In this document: positions 12,247 through 24,466 of the stretch, in pieces
Position numbering within the stretch: position 1 is the stretch's first letter
How the letters are laid out: each line of letters opens with the position of its first letter
Assembly (NCBI GenBank): GCA_009192285.1
Contig: CM018605.1
Coordinates: forward strand, 2,087,247-2,151,246
Source: Morchella semilibera
Lineage: Eukaryota > Ascomycota > Pezizomycetes > Pezizales > Morchellaceae
Direction: 5' to 3'
Length of the DNA: 64,000 bases
Translations under genes and position numbers: made by a program
The notes under the pieces: model-generated
What the model was told of the DNA's origin: nothing
The model's input: the letters and a program-made list of their open reading frames with translations, nothing else
Databases searched by the model: none

Positions 12247-13983
12247 TCAAATCCCCTTAAACCCTTCCTCAACAACCCACTTCTTCCCCTGCGCCTTCAC
12301 CAACACTTCACACGCCCATCCCACCACCAGTAGCCCCGGCGGACGCGACCCCTCCTCCTCCACCGCAGCAACAACATTCACTAACGTTGTCCTCAGAACC
12401 CTCTGATCCGGACAACTCGCGCGCTCCACCACCGCACACGGCACATCCACTGGCCACCCCTTCCCTTCCAGCTCCTTCACCAGCGCTGCCAGCCGGTGCA
12501 GCGCCATCAGGAAGACCACTGTGCGCGACGCCACATACTCCGGTGGGTCCGGGGCAGCACCCTTGCGCCCCGTTCCCGTGCAGATCAGGACCTGGTCGGC
12601 GACGCCGCGGTGGGTTGCGGGTAGCGCGGCAAAGAGGGGCGCGCTGAGAGCGCTGGTGATGCCTGGGAGAACGAGGGGAGTGAAGCCATGCTGGCTGAAG
12701 AAGTCGTATTCCTCGCCGCCGCGGCCGTAGATGTAAGGGTCACCTTGCTTAAGGCGGACAACGTTGAGGCCGCGTTGAAGCCCGGCGAGGCCGAGGGTTA
12801 GGAGTTCTTCCTGCGCTTTGTCTGCGTTGCCGGGAAACTTGCGGGCAATGTGGACAGTTGCGCGGCGGGGGGCGAGGGCAAGGACGGGTGCGGGAACGAG
12901 CTTGTCGGCAAGAATGAGGTCGGCAGATTGGATGGCTTTGAGGGAAGCTATGGTGAGGAGGTCGGGGTGACCGGGACCTGAACCGACGAGCTGTATCCGA
13001 CCACGGCGGGGAAGGAGCGCGAGGTCTGGGGTGAGGACGCTGTTATCATCTTGTGAAGTGGAGGTAGTGGTATACGCCTGGAGGACGGCTTCAATGTTGC
13101 TGTCTGTCAGGTTACATAGCTTTTCGAGAGGCCAGTACTCGCAGATCTGCGACAGCCAGCGGACGCGGCGGGTCTTTGCGGCTTCGGCGTCCTCGGGCAG
13201 GATGAGGGTGTTAAAGGTGCTCTTCTGGTCCGCGTGGTCCTCCTCGTCGTAGAGCGGGGTGTCGACGGTGTTTTCTTCCTCCCAGAGGCGTCGGCGGAGC
13301 GCACCGATCTTGTGGCAGGCGCTGCCGATTCCGGAGGGGAGGGACGAGGCGAGTTCCCGCCGAATGCGGCTGGCGAGCTTGCAGCCGTTTCCGGAGGTGG
13401 TGACGCCGACTTGGAGTGGCCCGTCCGTGAATGTCGAGAGTAGGGTGAAGCTGCACAGGTGCGGGGCGTCCGCGACGTTTACGGGTATCCGCAGGCGACG
13501 GCACAGGTGCGAGATGTAGGCGCCTGTTTTTTGTAAGTAAAGGGTGAGATATCAATGATCGATTTACAGGAATCACTTACATTGCGCACAAGACAATGGC
13601 AGCGTTACAAAGACAAGATCAACAACATTGTCGACCTCCTCACGACCCAGAGTAGTCAGATCCTCGGCGATGAACTCGCGGCGTATCCATTCAATCTCGC
13701 CGGCGTCAATGCGCTGCCTGAGGCCATAGTGGAGGTCGTCGGACTCGGGTGCAATAAGTTTAACCTTTGCGCCGACTTCGAGTGACTTTGCGCAGCGGGC
13801 ACCGGCGAGCGGGTTTGAGCCGATGACAAGGTGAGTCTGCTGTGTGCAATTATATGAGGCCAGGAGGCCAGGTGAGGCGACAAGACCAGGCATTGTGGGA
13901 TCTTCTGTAGTGCTTAGGCTTGTAGAGGAGGGATTTGAAGCAGCAGTACAGTTGCGGGAGGCAGCGGCCTTTTTACATGACAT
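12247..13983 (-). CDS. MET1: Uroporphyrin-III C-methyltransferase, siroheme synthesis
   Basis: Methylates uroporphyrinogen III to precorrin-2 with S-adenosylmethionine; siroheme is the cofactor of sulfite and nitrite reductase (family knowledge). Two exons: 13983-13581 and 13523-12247, with a 57-nt intron, giving 559 aa. The N-terminal part (about residues 45-190) is a Met8/CysG-B-like NAD-binding fold, with GSNPLAGARCAKSLEVGA in place of the usual glycine-rich loop, then IPVNVAD. The methyltransferase follows from about residue 285: LVGSGPGHPDLLT, the GDPYIYGRGGEE motif and a C-terminal strand GLLVVGWACEVL. This two-part layout is normal for fungal Met1. The loop (GSNPLAG) differs from an active dehydrogenase loop (GGGxVA), so the N-terminal half may be structural only. 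The start could also be the later Met of MPGLVAS. Confidence 0.9.
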
Positions 13984-15929
13984 TTTAGACAGTGGGGTGG
14001 GGGGGTTTAAATAATTGGTAATGTTAATGATGATAGCGTTTGATACTCTATTCCAGTAGTATGCAGAATTGAGATAGCTTGGGGGAAAGGGGGGGGGGGG
14101 CTTTTTTTTTCCTTCGTCAGTCTTTCCCCTGCGTGAATTGGCTTATCGGAGTATGGTAGATGTATCGCGACATGGAGTGTTGGTGGTGGTGGTGGGGGGG
14201 GGGTGGGTGTGTATTAAAAATTTGCGATATTGCGACATTTTGCGGCTCCGCTGTATGTAAATTGTTATTATTCATATTATTCAATTATTCGGGACGAAAG
14301 CGATGCAGGGGCCATCGAGGATTTGATTTACCGGTAGTGCAGGGTTTTATTCTATCAACTAAGCCCAACTGAGTGCGGCGTTCTTGTATGTGCGCACTCC
14401 CGCGGAACAAAATTCCACGGAGCAGCAGAACAACCGAGATCTACCGAGTCAAATAACCTCCGGAGAAGAACTGCGGTGCGTTTTAAGTTATCGTGGAGAT
14501 ACATATGTACATGTATGCGATCGTTGGAATGCGGTTTGACAGGCCTTATCTATTGGTCCTGTTGCTCCGGGAGTATGTAGGGTGATCAATTGAGATTCCT
14601 GCAATTGTTGTGATTGGCTGCAGCTAACAGTTAGATATTTTATTAAAGATATATAAGTATGTAACTGCGGGTAATGGAGTAATGCATGTACTTACTGACA
14701 TTTAGAGGTAGTGGTGACAAACAATTTCGACCGCTGCATCAGGGTTTGTAGGATACATGTACTAAAGTAGAGGCGCCTCCGATACGATGGCTGTCCTGGC
14801 GTTGTTAAAGCGAGGGATTGTATGTACTTTATATATATATAAGTACATACATGTATATAATACCAAGTACTTTGTCTAAGAGTATGTATATATCTCTGAG
14901 ATCTGCCTATCCGTCCAGGGATTGTAGAATGTATCAATCCCATTGGTTGATCGTGCTGCGGACATGATTACCCCTCGATGGTTCCCCCTCGATGGTTCCG
15001 TTCTGCATGGGTCCAGGTACATAATTGGGGCGCCGGTGGTTTTTTTATCACACCAAACCATATCCCAGTGGTGGGGGGTTGGAGGAGGGAGGAGAGGGGG
15101 GGGGGTAGATTTTTTAAAGCATAGAGATCAAGACCTATCGACGAAGCTACCGGCACCGATCACTTTTGCAGCGTAATATCATCGTAAGACTTTGATCTGC
15201 GTACGTATGTACATGTACTATATGTATATACTATATGTATACCAATCTCAGCTGGATTAACAAGGCCGAGTCCTTCATAGTATCTAAGGCAGAAACCAAC
15301 CCTCACTCTTTAATTGACAGATATGAACCCGACTAAGTAAAGGTTCAACCTACGGCGAGCAATCAGCTCTCCATAGGGTATGAATATGGGACTGTGATAG
15401 GTACATACATACATATGATGCGTGACCCCGTCCACAAGGGCAGTAGGTACATGTATCTACTCTACAGTGTATGTACAGGAGATATGAGCATCACAAGTTC
15501 TCACTCGGAGGCTACACTTCCTTAGCACTAGCGATGAAGTCAAACTAAAAAATTATGACAAATTAGGTATCATTGCGCCCCCCCCCCCGCCCAAATTAAT
15601 AGCAGTATAAGTACATGTACATGTAGTTATCAGATGTATCTTATATGGGTTTCCTATAAGGCGGAACCACCCAGATCCCTACCAATTCGGGATGCCTTTA
15701 TTTAAAAATTTTAACTTATATATAAAATTACTTATGAAAACCGGTGGATATCATCTATGAGCACCAAAAAAGCCTTGACCTTACACCCGCACCCATTAGT
15801 TCGTCTCCGCGACCACCGACTGTCCTCCCTCCTTTGCCTCACTATTATTGCCCTGGCCGCTCATAATCGCCCTTTTCTCTCTAGCCATCTAACACATAAA
15901 ATCACAAATCAATAACCCGCCAAGGCATA
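13984..15929. other. Long intergenic region between MET1 and the hydrolase gene
   Basis: About 1.9 kb without a recognisable gene. It contains homopolymer runs (G near 14090-14100, 14197-14204 and 15100-15107; C near 15581-15590) and many copies of GTACAT/ATGTAC-type words (for example 14838-14850, 15207-15240, 15609-15624). Small open frames look random. The MET1 promoter is expected at the left end, directly upstream of 13983. Confidence 0.4.
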
Positions 15930-18276
15930 CTACAAAATAGGCTCCGCAGTGAAAAAACTCACCGTCTTCACATCATGACTATACCCCATCGAGCTCCACC
16001 ACTTGAGCCCCAAGCTTGCCTTCTTCTTCTCCGAATCCACCAGCACCTCGTCCTTCCTTCTCCTCCCCGCCGCCGCACTGGGCGGCGGCCTCTCGCCCTC
16101 CGCAACCCCCACAAAGTCCTCCGCGAGATCCCTTGCCCGACACCGCTGCACTTCGCGCTTGGCGGCTGCGAACTTAGTATCCCACTTCTCCTTGGCCGCC
16201 ATCCACCGCCGCACGGGTGTCTCCTTGATGACCCCGATTTCCTCGGGTTTCATGTTGAGCGCGGCGAACTCGCTTGCGGGTGGTAGGTCGAAGATGCGCC
16301 CATGTCGATCTATCCGTTGGCGGATCATGTTCCCCTCGAAGGCAGGGACGTTTGTGGAGTCGGCGTCGCGGATGGTGCCACGCTGCTGGAGTTTGTGGCC
16401 AGTGGGCGCGCTGCCGTCTGCGGTGGCGGTGGTGTTTTCGTCTTCGCTCTCGTCAAAGTTGGCAGAATCGCTGGAGGAGATTATTGAGATGTCGTCGTCT
16501 TCGACTACCTCGATCTTGGTGTGCGTGGCATTGGTCAATGCCCATCCTCCAAAGTGTGCAATGGCCCGATACATGAACTTTGCAGGCCTTGTGAAGCTGA
16601 GGGTGGGGGTCACATGGCAACAATCGTCGTAGATCTGAAGCCAGACTTTTGTAGGGGGCCATCTGTCGACGCTGGCCTTTTGTCGGCCTGACTCGTCGTC
16701 TTCTAGGTGCCCCTCCCACGTCGGATATGCTGCTGGATTGGCCGCCTTGTGAGCCATATAGATCTGCTCATCCCGCAAAACCTCGCCTCCACCTGTCAGT
16801 ACCAAAAGTGGGGGAAGCCCCCCTAGACTACCTTGAAGAATGGGGGATACAAGAGGATGGCTCATGAGATCGTTGGTGGTATACATCTGGATTTGGTCTT
16901 TCAAGACTATCGTTTCGCCGTCAATAACGATGGAAGTATTGCGACGTGAGGGCTTGACAGGAGCTTCGGGATTAACCTTTTGATCAGGTATTACTTCGAA
17001 GCCCGCTGGATGAGTGGTAGGGCTCAAAGTTACACCGGACTTGGCTGCCTCAATATGGTCTAGGGTTGGAGGGGGCCAAGCCATAGAGGGCTTTTGGAGA
17101 AATCCGTGCGGGGGAATGAAGTCATGTTTGTTCTCTGTAAGGTAACACTACTTATCAGAAATGAACCAAAGTCTAGATAGCTACTATGATTCGCGGGGGT
17201 GCATCATGAAGGGTCACTCGGTACTCGAGATCCAAGACATACCCTGGACAAGGCTGGGGAAACTATGGCATAGATCCACCCAAGGGCTTATCAAAACAGC
17301 ACCTGCGGGTAAAAGAACGCCTTGGTCTCTCAGTATTATCATCATTGATAAAATCATTCCCCCACCAGCTGAATCCCCTGCTAAAATTATTGTTTCTGGT
17401 GGCTGCTGGCTGATTAGATATAAATAACATGCCACTACATCGTAAAGCCCTGTAGGGTGTGTGAATTAGCTAGGTGAAGTGATAAGGGCTCGAAGGTTTA
17501 GTTTTTGAGGTCTGGTAAACAAACATACCACAGGGAAATGGGAATTGAGGGGCCAATCTATAACGCGCTTGTTACCCAAACCTGTTAGTACCTCAGGCAA
17601 ATGGACCGGACTTGTATTCCTTACGTGCAAAAACACGTGCTTGAAGCTTCCTTGCATGACGCTGGAGCTGGTATCTGTGTTCATCTACACTCCCAAAGAA
17701 GTAGGCACCTGCACTTGTCAATGTCCAAGTATTACAGTGAACCGGGCCGCATTAAGAACTGCACTAACCGCCGTGTACATATAACATTGTCCTTGGAGGT
17801 CGCTCAGGGTGTCGCGATCGGTGCCAATAATCTTTGCGCATCTCGATCCACTCCGCACTCAGCTCTTTAGGCCTCCACCTCCACCACGATGTGCCGCCGA
17901 CCTTTTTCACACCATCGGGTCCAAGCTGATCGATAATATATTGCGCTGACTTATCCAGATGTTCTAATGGGACTGTTGTGATTTCGACATGAACTGAGAT
18001 AGGATGAGGGACGTATTGGCTTGTGAACGCTTGAAACTGCTCTACCGTGTGATTCGAAGCATACTCCATAAACTTCTTAATAAGCTCAACACCTTCATGG
18101 TATGAAAAGCTACTGCGCGGCGTGCCTTTGAGTGAGTTGCGGTCTAAGTACTAGAATGTTCACGTCAGTCTGCTGCTGCAGTGCAGGCAAAGTGCTAAGG
18201 GACAAACATGTGCGAGCGCTGTCGCTATCACAGTTGGGGTGGTAGCGGCAGCTACAGAGAGAGTGTTGAAGGGCAT
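15930..18276 (-). CDS. Alpha/beta-hydrolase fold-3 (HSL-type) esterase/lipase with long C-terminal tail
   Basis: Serine hydrolase of the hormone-sensitive-lipase type; substrate unknown. Six exons fit with closed phases: 18276-18208, 18150-17769, 17708-17625, 17567-17529, 17449-17243 and 17134-15930, giving 661 aa. The oxyanion-hole motif HGGAYFFGS spans the second/third exon junction, followed by PRYRLAPQFPFPCG, the nucleophile motif GDSAGGGM, the acid motif GGGEVLRDEQ and the likely His in DDCCHVTP. The catalytic triad therefore appears complete. After the hydrolase core, about 200 residues are acidic and then basic (EVVEDDDISIISSSD; KKASLGLKWW) with no domain I recognise. The 39-nt fourth exon and the acceptor at 17568 were chosen because they alone restore YRLAPQF. 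Related fungal proteins are often annotated as steryl acetyl hydrolases or lipases. Confidence 0.85.
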
Positions 18277-19099
18277 TTTTCGCAGATGAAGGTGGTAAAG
18301 AGTTCGGAGGCCGACCGCGATAGAAGAGAGTTAAATAGAGAGGGCAGTGAACATTGCGCGTGATTTGTTATACCAGTGCGCACCTATTTCGACTGATATC
18401 ATCACAGAAAGAGTAGATTACACATTCGGCGTCCCTTGATAGTCGGCAATAACACAGGAAGATTCCAGGGGTTTAGCTCCGGCGCCAGGACCGAATGTCG
18501 AGAGGTTTGCCAAGTTTCAACCAGGTACCAGTAGTTTGCCCAGTCACTAATTTGTCGCTGCCAACATGTGGGCTCATAATATTGGGTGTATTTATCCTCG
18601 GTTACCTCACAACGCTTAATCTGCGATGAACAGGGAGTGGTGCCTTAGGGTGCCAAAAATGCCAAGAAATCAATAACCAGTTTGAGCAATTCTAACTCTG
18701 TTTTAGCCAATTCCATCTGGTTCTTTTTAGGTCTCAATTATGCCTACTTTATATCGCTTGACTCTCCGATTAAATTCTGGGATTTTTTACCACTCCTGAC
18801 AGGTTTGAGCCAATGAAGAGATTGTTATTGATCATAATTTTGAATGAGGTGCGAATAGAAAGTTTATAAAGGATGTCATTTATTTAGTTTTATACATAAA
18901 AAGAATTACGATCAGTAGAGTGGAAAAAAATGATATCTATTTATACTCTCTAAATAACAGATTTGCAGCCAAAATGTAGTTTTTAGACGTGACTTGTTTG
19001 AAATCTAATGCTCTTACTGGTTAACAAGCAGTTGAAATAGTTAGGATTATTTCGGTTGAGATAGCAGCATATTATTATTTGTCTCTATGTTACCGCTAG
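18277..19099. other. Boundary between the gene-bearing segment and the repeat block
   Basis: The first 100-200 bases should hold the hydrolase promoter. The rest is increasingly AT-rich (18,780-19,090) with no coding signal. It ends at the first LTR at 19,100. I see no other feature. Confidence 0.4.
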
Positions 19100-20245
19100 T
19101 GTCCCAGCATTTTGGCATTGGTCCCGAGGTTTCAGTGATCGAAGCGCTGTTATGATTGTTAGGGTAATGTTAAGCGAGGAAGGGGTGAGTTAAGGAGGGG
19201 GTGTCGTCAATGGATTCTAGGAGGTTCGATAGCGTGATGGATTTGTAATGTAAATAGCAGAGATGGTGGGGAGGAATACGAGATATGGTGGCGATGGATT
19301 TCTATGGGTTTCTATGAGTTGCTGTATGAGTCATAACGGACTGCTGAAGGAGGGGTGTTAAATAGCGGGGATAGATGTTTTCCTTAACGGTTTTTTCTTT
19401 CTTTTCTCTCTGTCTCGTCTTCCTGTTATCTCGATACATAAGAATCTACTCCTATTTCTAAGCTATAGCTTTTCGTACCAAAAACTCTGTCCTCTAGAAA
19501 GAGGAAATCAATAGCACCTCTCATCGTTCTCATTGAGGTCTATCCGGTCCTCACTCTCTCTGCCTATCATGGCGTGGAACGTATATAGTAATATTGCGGG
19601 AAGAAGGATTAGTCAGGGGTTTTCTATGGTGTTCTATGAGTTTTTGAGCAAGGATTTGATGAGTCAACGTTGTGCGTGTATTTTTAATAGAAGGATTTCC
19701 TTTGGGTTCTATGGGATTCTATGGTATGAGTCAGCAAAGGGATTTTGGGACTATATATAGGGAGTGCTCTCCCTCGCTTGTAGGGTTTCTCTTTCTTTCC
19801 TTTCTTCTTCAAGCAACCTTCCTGTCCTTTAGTCAATACAGAGCTTTAGGACCTCTAGCTACTACTGAAGCCCCTTCCGCCCCTACCTTCTAGAAGGTAG
19901 AAAGAACTCATAGTTCTCAGCTCGTATCCCGTTCTACCTCGCTCCGTTCCTCGCTCGTTCTCGTCTCGTACCCCGTCCCACCTCGCTCCGTCCCTCGCCT
20001 GGTACCTCCCACCTGTTACCTCGTTTAGTTTATATATTCCCGCCTTACTTCGTCTTGCCCTGATTGTGTACCTTGGCACCTCCCGTCCTTGTTCTCGCTT
20101 CACTCCGTGATACTGGTGCCTGTGCTTGTGCCTGCCCAGTATCGTCCCTGTCTTCGTCGGTATCCTCGTCGAGTAGGCTGTGCTCCTCGAGTTCTTCTGC
20201 GTTATCATTGTCATCTTCTTCTTTGCGTTGGGTTACTCCATCACA
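19100..20245 (+). repeat. Family A LTR (5' LTR of a truncated Gypsy element), interrupted
   Basis: Begins TGTCCCAGC and ends GGTTACTCCATCACA. Other family A copies in the window are 632 bp (for example 22,849-23,480); this one is 1,146 bp because another LTR lies inside it at 19,565-20,112. Removing that insert leaves about 598 bp of A sequence. A decayed gag follows at 20,307, so this was the 5' LTR of a plus-strand element. Confidence 0.8.
19565..20112 (+). repeat. Solo family B LTR nested in the family A LTR
   Basis: Starts TATCATGGCGTGG and ends CTTCACTCCGTGATA, so its ends are inverted copies of each other. It matches the LTR at 60,410-60,857 in its ends, in the 'gggattagtcagg' segment and in the CTCGCTCCGT repeats. 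It splits the A LTR between the blocks that are contiguous in other A copies. No perfect 5-bp target duplication remains (CTGCC against CTGGT). Confidence 0.7.
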
Positions 20246-20306
20246 CTAAGACGAGACCATCTCTACTCGACTGGCACAGTCCGAGTTCCTCGCACCATAG
20301 TGTACC

Positions 20307-21093
20307 ATGACCGCTCCCGCTACCAATGCATTTGACTATCAAAAGCTCCATATGGATTTCGAAGGGTTCTTTGTCGCTTACCCTGAAGTGGACTTCACTG
20401 CAACGGAAGAATCGAAACAAGCGTATACTCTCCTCCAGAGAGCCTACGGAGGGGTCCAACAATATGCAATCGACCTCACTACCCATCACTCTGAAACCGA
20501 ACAAGCCCGAGCCGAGTTCCACAAAGAGGTCTAGGGACTACGAGCTAAGATCAAGAAGCTCCAAGAAGGGATCAAAGAAGACCTAGGGGAGCTCCACGAC
20601 AACTTAACCAAGCCGTCTAAGTCTGAGAAACTTTCCGACCCGGAGAAATACCGGAGCAACTGCAAAAGCCTCAGGACATTTCAAAGACAACTACAGATTA
20701 AGCTCACGGCCAATCTTGATCGTTTTCCCATTTCGACACAACAAGTGGCGTACTCCATTTCTCGATTGGAAGGACCGGCGGCGGATCAATTTCTTGCTTA
20801 TATTACGGATGAAGGAATCGCTCTTGATTCCATGGCGGAATTTTTTGAAATTTTGGATAATGCTTTTGGAGATTCAGATTGTGCGGCCATCACTGCTCGC
20901 AATTTGAGGGAAATCAGACAATATCAACATACCTTTTCTGAGTACTTTGCAGAGTTCCAGCAATACGCGGCTGACTCTGAGTTCAACGAGGCGGCCAAGA
21001 TTGAATGTCTCTTGAAAGGGCTTAATCAAGATTTGATGGTCCTAATGATTCAGAATGAAACTCCAACGACTATTAAGGACTGTGGGCTACTTG
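20307..21093 (+). pseudogene. Truncated Gypsy gag (family A element)
   Basis: Capsid-type Gag remnant. The frame opens with MTAPATNAFDYQKLHMDFE and is broken by a TAG at 20,532-20,534. It resumes through KLSDPEKYRSNCKSLRTFQR and the capsid-like block at 20,745-21,093 (DQFLAYITDEG; YFAEFQQYAADSEFNEAAK). It ends abruptly at 21,094 where an LTR of the same family begins in the opposite orientation. No zinc knuckle or pol follows, so the element is only a 5' LTR plus part of gag. Confidence 0.75.
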
Positions 21094-21721
21094 TGACGGA
21101 GTAACCCAATGCAAAGAAGAAGATGACAATGATGACGCAGAAGGACTTGAGGAGCACAGCCTAAGCGACGAGGAGACCGACGAAGACAAGGGCAACACCA
21201 GGCAGGCACAAGCACAGGTACTGGCAAAGGCAAAGTAAGGACAAAGGCACAAGGGCGCAGGGCAAGGAAAGTGAGGACCAGATGGACTTCAACAAGAACG
21301 ATGAGAGGTACTATGGATTTCCTCATTCTAGAGGACAGAGTCTTTGGTACGAGAAGCTATGACTTAGAAATAGGAGTAGATTCCTATGTACCAAGATAAC
21401 AGGAAGACGAGACGGAGAGAAAAGAAACAAAGAACTAAGGAAAACATCTAACCCTTCTATTTAACACTTCTCCTCCACCAGTCCGCTATGACTCATACAT
21501 TAGTTTATAGAAACCCACAGAAATCCGTCGCATCCACACCTCGTATTCCTCCCCACCATCTCCGCTATATACATTACAAATCTATCAAGCTATCGAACCT
21601 CCTAGAACCCAATGACGACACCCCCCTTTAGCACACCTTTTCCTCACTTAACCATCCCTAAACAATCACAATAGCGCTTTGACTACCAAACCCTCGAGAC
21701 TGATGCCAAGAAGCCGGGAAA
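21094..21721 (-). repeat. Family A LTR, minus orientation (3' LTR of element A2)
   Basis: Read on the minus strand it runs from TTTCCCGGCTTC (normally TGTCCCGGCGTC) to GTTACTCCGTCACA, about 628 bp. To its right (21,722-21,803) is the internal 3' tail of a minus-strand element, containing a polypurine-like GGAGGAGACCTGATC just before the LTR. That tail resumes at 28,501 after the family C insertion. Confidence 0.8.
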
Positions 21722-21803
21722 GATCAGGTCTCCTCCTAGAGCCTAGCTCCTGATAGGCTGAGGTTTCAAAGGATATTGATCGTGAAATGCTTTTCGAAGG
21801 TCA

Positions 21804-22300
21804 TATCACGGCTTCGCCTCCTATACCTAGCCTTCCGCCAAGGCGCCTTCGGAGCAGGGTTGTTGGATAGTATCGGTGAATGTCGGAAGGAGAATGATGG
21901 TTTAGAAAAGAGCTCGGGTAATAGAATGTAAGCGCTAGGATGGATCGGGTAGTAATGGGGTAGAACTGGGGTTATTGGGAATAGTATGGGTGGTACGGGA
22001 GTATGGGAGTTTCTATGAGGTTCTATGGTATGAGTCATCGGTGCGGGGGAATAGTTGTATATATAGAGCTGGTTCTTTCCTATGTTTCCGCCTCTCTAGG
22101 CAACGTCTTCTTCCTGTTAGCAATATATTACTTTGGCTTCGGCCCTCCTGTCTCACCTCGAACCTGAATCTGAATCTGAACCTGAACCTGAACCTGAACC
22201 TGAGCCTGCCTCACCTCAGGTGTATCCCGAGTCGACCCTGCCCTGTCACTGTCCGTGGAAATTACCTCGCTTCGTCCCTGATCCGACCCTGCCCCGTTAG
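21804..22300 (+). repeat. 5' LTR of family C element
   Basis: Begins TATCACGGCTTCGCC and ends about CCCCGTTAG(A). It contains a CTGAAC/CTGAAT hexamer tract near 22,160-22,205 and a TATATATA box at 22,057-22,064, a plausible promoter. The ends are not the usual TG...CA. Confidence 0.8.
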
Positions 22301-22335
22301 ACTACGTTGCTTCTTCCTTTGGCTCCCGATACACT

Positions 22336-24415
22336 ATGTCCGCTCAAACAGAATGGGTATTCCCCGCTGCTCTCGCCAAATTCCAACGACAATTTGGCGT
22401 TGATGCCATTCTTCTGCACTGGAACCTGACCGCGATTTCGCAAATCCGGGATCGGGTCCTGACAGAGAGGAATCAAGCCCGTGCTGATCTGACCCTTATG
22501 ACGGCCGAACGAGACCATGCTCTGAATGCAGCAGACGGCACCCAAGATCTTGCTGCCCAAATAGCGGACCTACAAACCCAGTTGGCGGAAGTCCGTCAAA
22601 TCAAAAAGAGCCTTCGTGCCCAAGCTGCCGCCACTCCTGCTGTTCCTCCTGCTCCCCCTCTTCGACAAGTACACTTTGAACCTCTTCCACCTCTAGCGGC
22701 CCCCCCTCTTGCACCCCCTGTCGTTTCCCCGGTGGTTCCTCCGGCCACTACTCCTCCCCGATCTGAGAAGGTCCCCGACCCGCCTAAGTTTGATGGCAAG
22801 AGGGAGGAGCTTCACCCCTTTGTGACCCAACTTTGCCTAAAGATGCTTTGTCCCGGCGTCTTGGTATTTGGCCCGACAGTCCGGTAGGTGATGCATGGTT
22901 ATGATTGTTGTGGTAATGTTAAGCGAGTGCGGGAACGCGAGTTGGAGGTTGTCGTCATTAGGTTCTAGGAGGTTCGATGGCGTGATGGATTGGTAATGTG
23001 GAATAACGAAGATGGTGGGGAGGATTACGAGGTGTGGCAGTAACGAGTTTCTATGAGGTTCTATGAGCGGAAGTGTGAGTCATAGCGGACTAGTGGAGGA
23101 GGTGTGTTAAATAGTGGGGATAGATGTTTTCCTTAGTTCTTTCTTTCTTTTCTCTCTGTCTCGTCTTCCTGTTATCTCGGTATATAGGAATCTACTCCTA
23201 TTTCTAAGCCATAGCCTCTCGTACCAAAGACTCGGTCCTCTCACAAGAGGAAACTCATAGTACCTATCATCGTTCTCGTTGGGGTCCATCTGGTCCTCAC
23301 CTTCCCTGCTCTGTGCTCTTGTGCCCTTGCTCTTGCTCCTGCCTTCGCCTGTGCCTGTGCTTGTGCCTGGCCGGTGTCGCCTCTGTCTTCGTCAGTCCCC
23401 TCGTCGCATAGACTGTGCTCCTCGGGTCCTTCTGCGTCATCATTGTCATCTTCTTCTTTGCGTCGGGTTACCCCGTCACATGCTTGCGAATCATGATCGA
23501 TTTCCCGCCACCCAAGCCCGCCTCGCCTATGCTATTAATCTTCTTTCCGGTCGTGCCCTTGCCCAGGTGATGCCCCTTGTTGTTGGAGAACGCATCGACC
23601 TGGAAGATATTGAAGCCTTGATCAACATTCTGGAAACCGCCTTTGGGGATCCAGATCGTATTGCCACTGCCGAACGGGAACTCGAGCGCCTTACCCAAGG
23701 TGGTCGAGACTTCTCTACTTATTTTGCTGAGTTCCAACACTTGGCGGCTGAGGTTAGATGGAACGATGAGGCCAAAAAACACGCACTGACTCAAGGGCTC
23801 TCCTGTGAGCTCCGCTCTGCTATGATTCATCATGATGTCCCTGCCGCCACTTCGGAATATGTTCTCCTGCTTCAAAAATTGGACAACAGGCTCCGGGATG
23901 CTCGCGCCAGAGATCGCTTCTCCCCCTTCGTCGCCCGTCAACCCTTTGCTTTCTCTGTTCCTGCCCGTACACCTGCTCCTGCTTCTGTCGCTCCTGCTCC
24001 TCACCTCTCTTACTCTCCAAGTGGTGCGGTGCCAATGGATTTCTCTGGTGCCCATCGCCCTCAACGCCGTGGGCCTATTACCCCCACCGAACGCGCCCGC
24101 CGCGCCACCCAAGGGCTCTGCATGTATTGTGGAGGTCCTGGGCACTTTGCCGCTGATCATTCTGCTCGTCCTGTTGCTCGTCCCGCTCGTGTTGCTGCTA
24201 CTTCTGAGGTCGGTGTATCTCCCGTTATGTCTGGGGCCGGCGCGCCTCCTGTTGTCAACCATGCTTCTTGTCCTTTTTCTTCTTTGGGTTACGTTTTTGC
24301 GTTTCCTTTTGGTGCTTCTTCTTCCTCTAGTTCTGGTTCCTTGGGTTTGGGCTCTCCGGGCTCGAATTCTGCTACTGCCCCGGATCAGTCGGGTTTTCAC
24401 GAGGACCTGTCTTAG
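22336..24415 (+). pseudogene. Gag of family C element, split by a solo LTR
   Basis: Structural Gag polyprotein. The frame starts MSAQTEWVFPAALAKF and has a coiled-coil segment (DRVLTERNQARADLTLMTAE) followed by a Pro-rich linker. The capsid region is cut at 22,848 by the solo A LTR and resumes at 23,486 in phase (KML / ANHDRFPATQARLAYA). Capsid motifs include YFAEFQHLAAEVRWNDEAK. The zinc knuckle at about 24,120 reads CMYCGGPGHFAADH, where the last ligand is His in place of Cys. An antisense frame of 348 codons over this region is a shadow of the Pro/Ala/Arg-rich gag. Confidence 0.82.
22849..23480 (+). repeat. Solo family A LTR inserted in gag
   Basis: A complete 632-bp LTR (TGTCCCGGCGTCTTGG...CCCCGTCACA) flanked by the 5-bp duplication TGCTT (22,844-22,848 and 23,481-23,485). 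Deleting the LTR and one TGCTT restores the gag frame. This shows family A was active after the family C insertion. Confidence 0.92.
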
Positions 24416-24466
24416 GTGGCTTAGGCCAGGTCCCCCCTCCTTCTTTGTCTGCTTCTGCTGCTTCTG

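Noticed and set aside
12387-12730. Pro/Arg-rich plus-strand ORFs over MET1
   Set aside because: Shadows of the GC-rich MET1 coding strand, which has a complete, conserved frame.
22160-22205. Possible CRISPR-like or regulatory direct repeats (CTGAAC units)
   Set aside because: A simple hexamer tract within the family C LTR, present with a different copy number in the 3' LTR; no spacers.
23279-23480. Signal-peptide-like start ([20 protein letters not shown]) fused to gag
   Set aside because: This segment is the 3' part of an inserted family A LTR read in frame. The same LTR gives similar '[10 protein letters not shown]' frames at 29,172-30,191, 34,927-35,151 and elsewhere.
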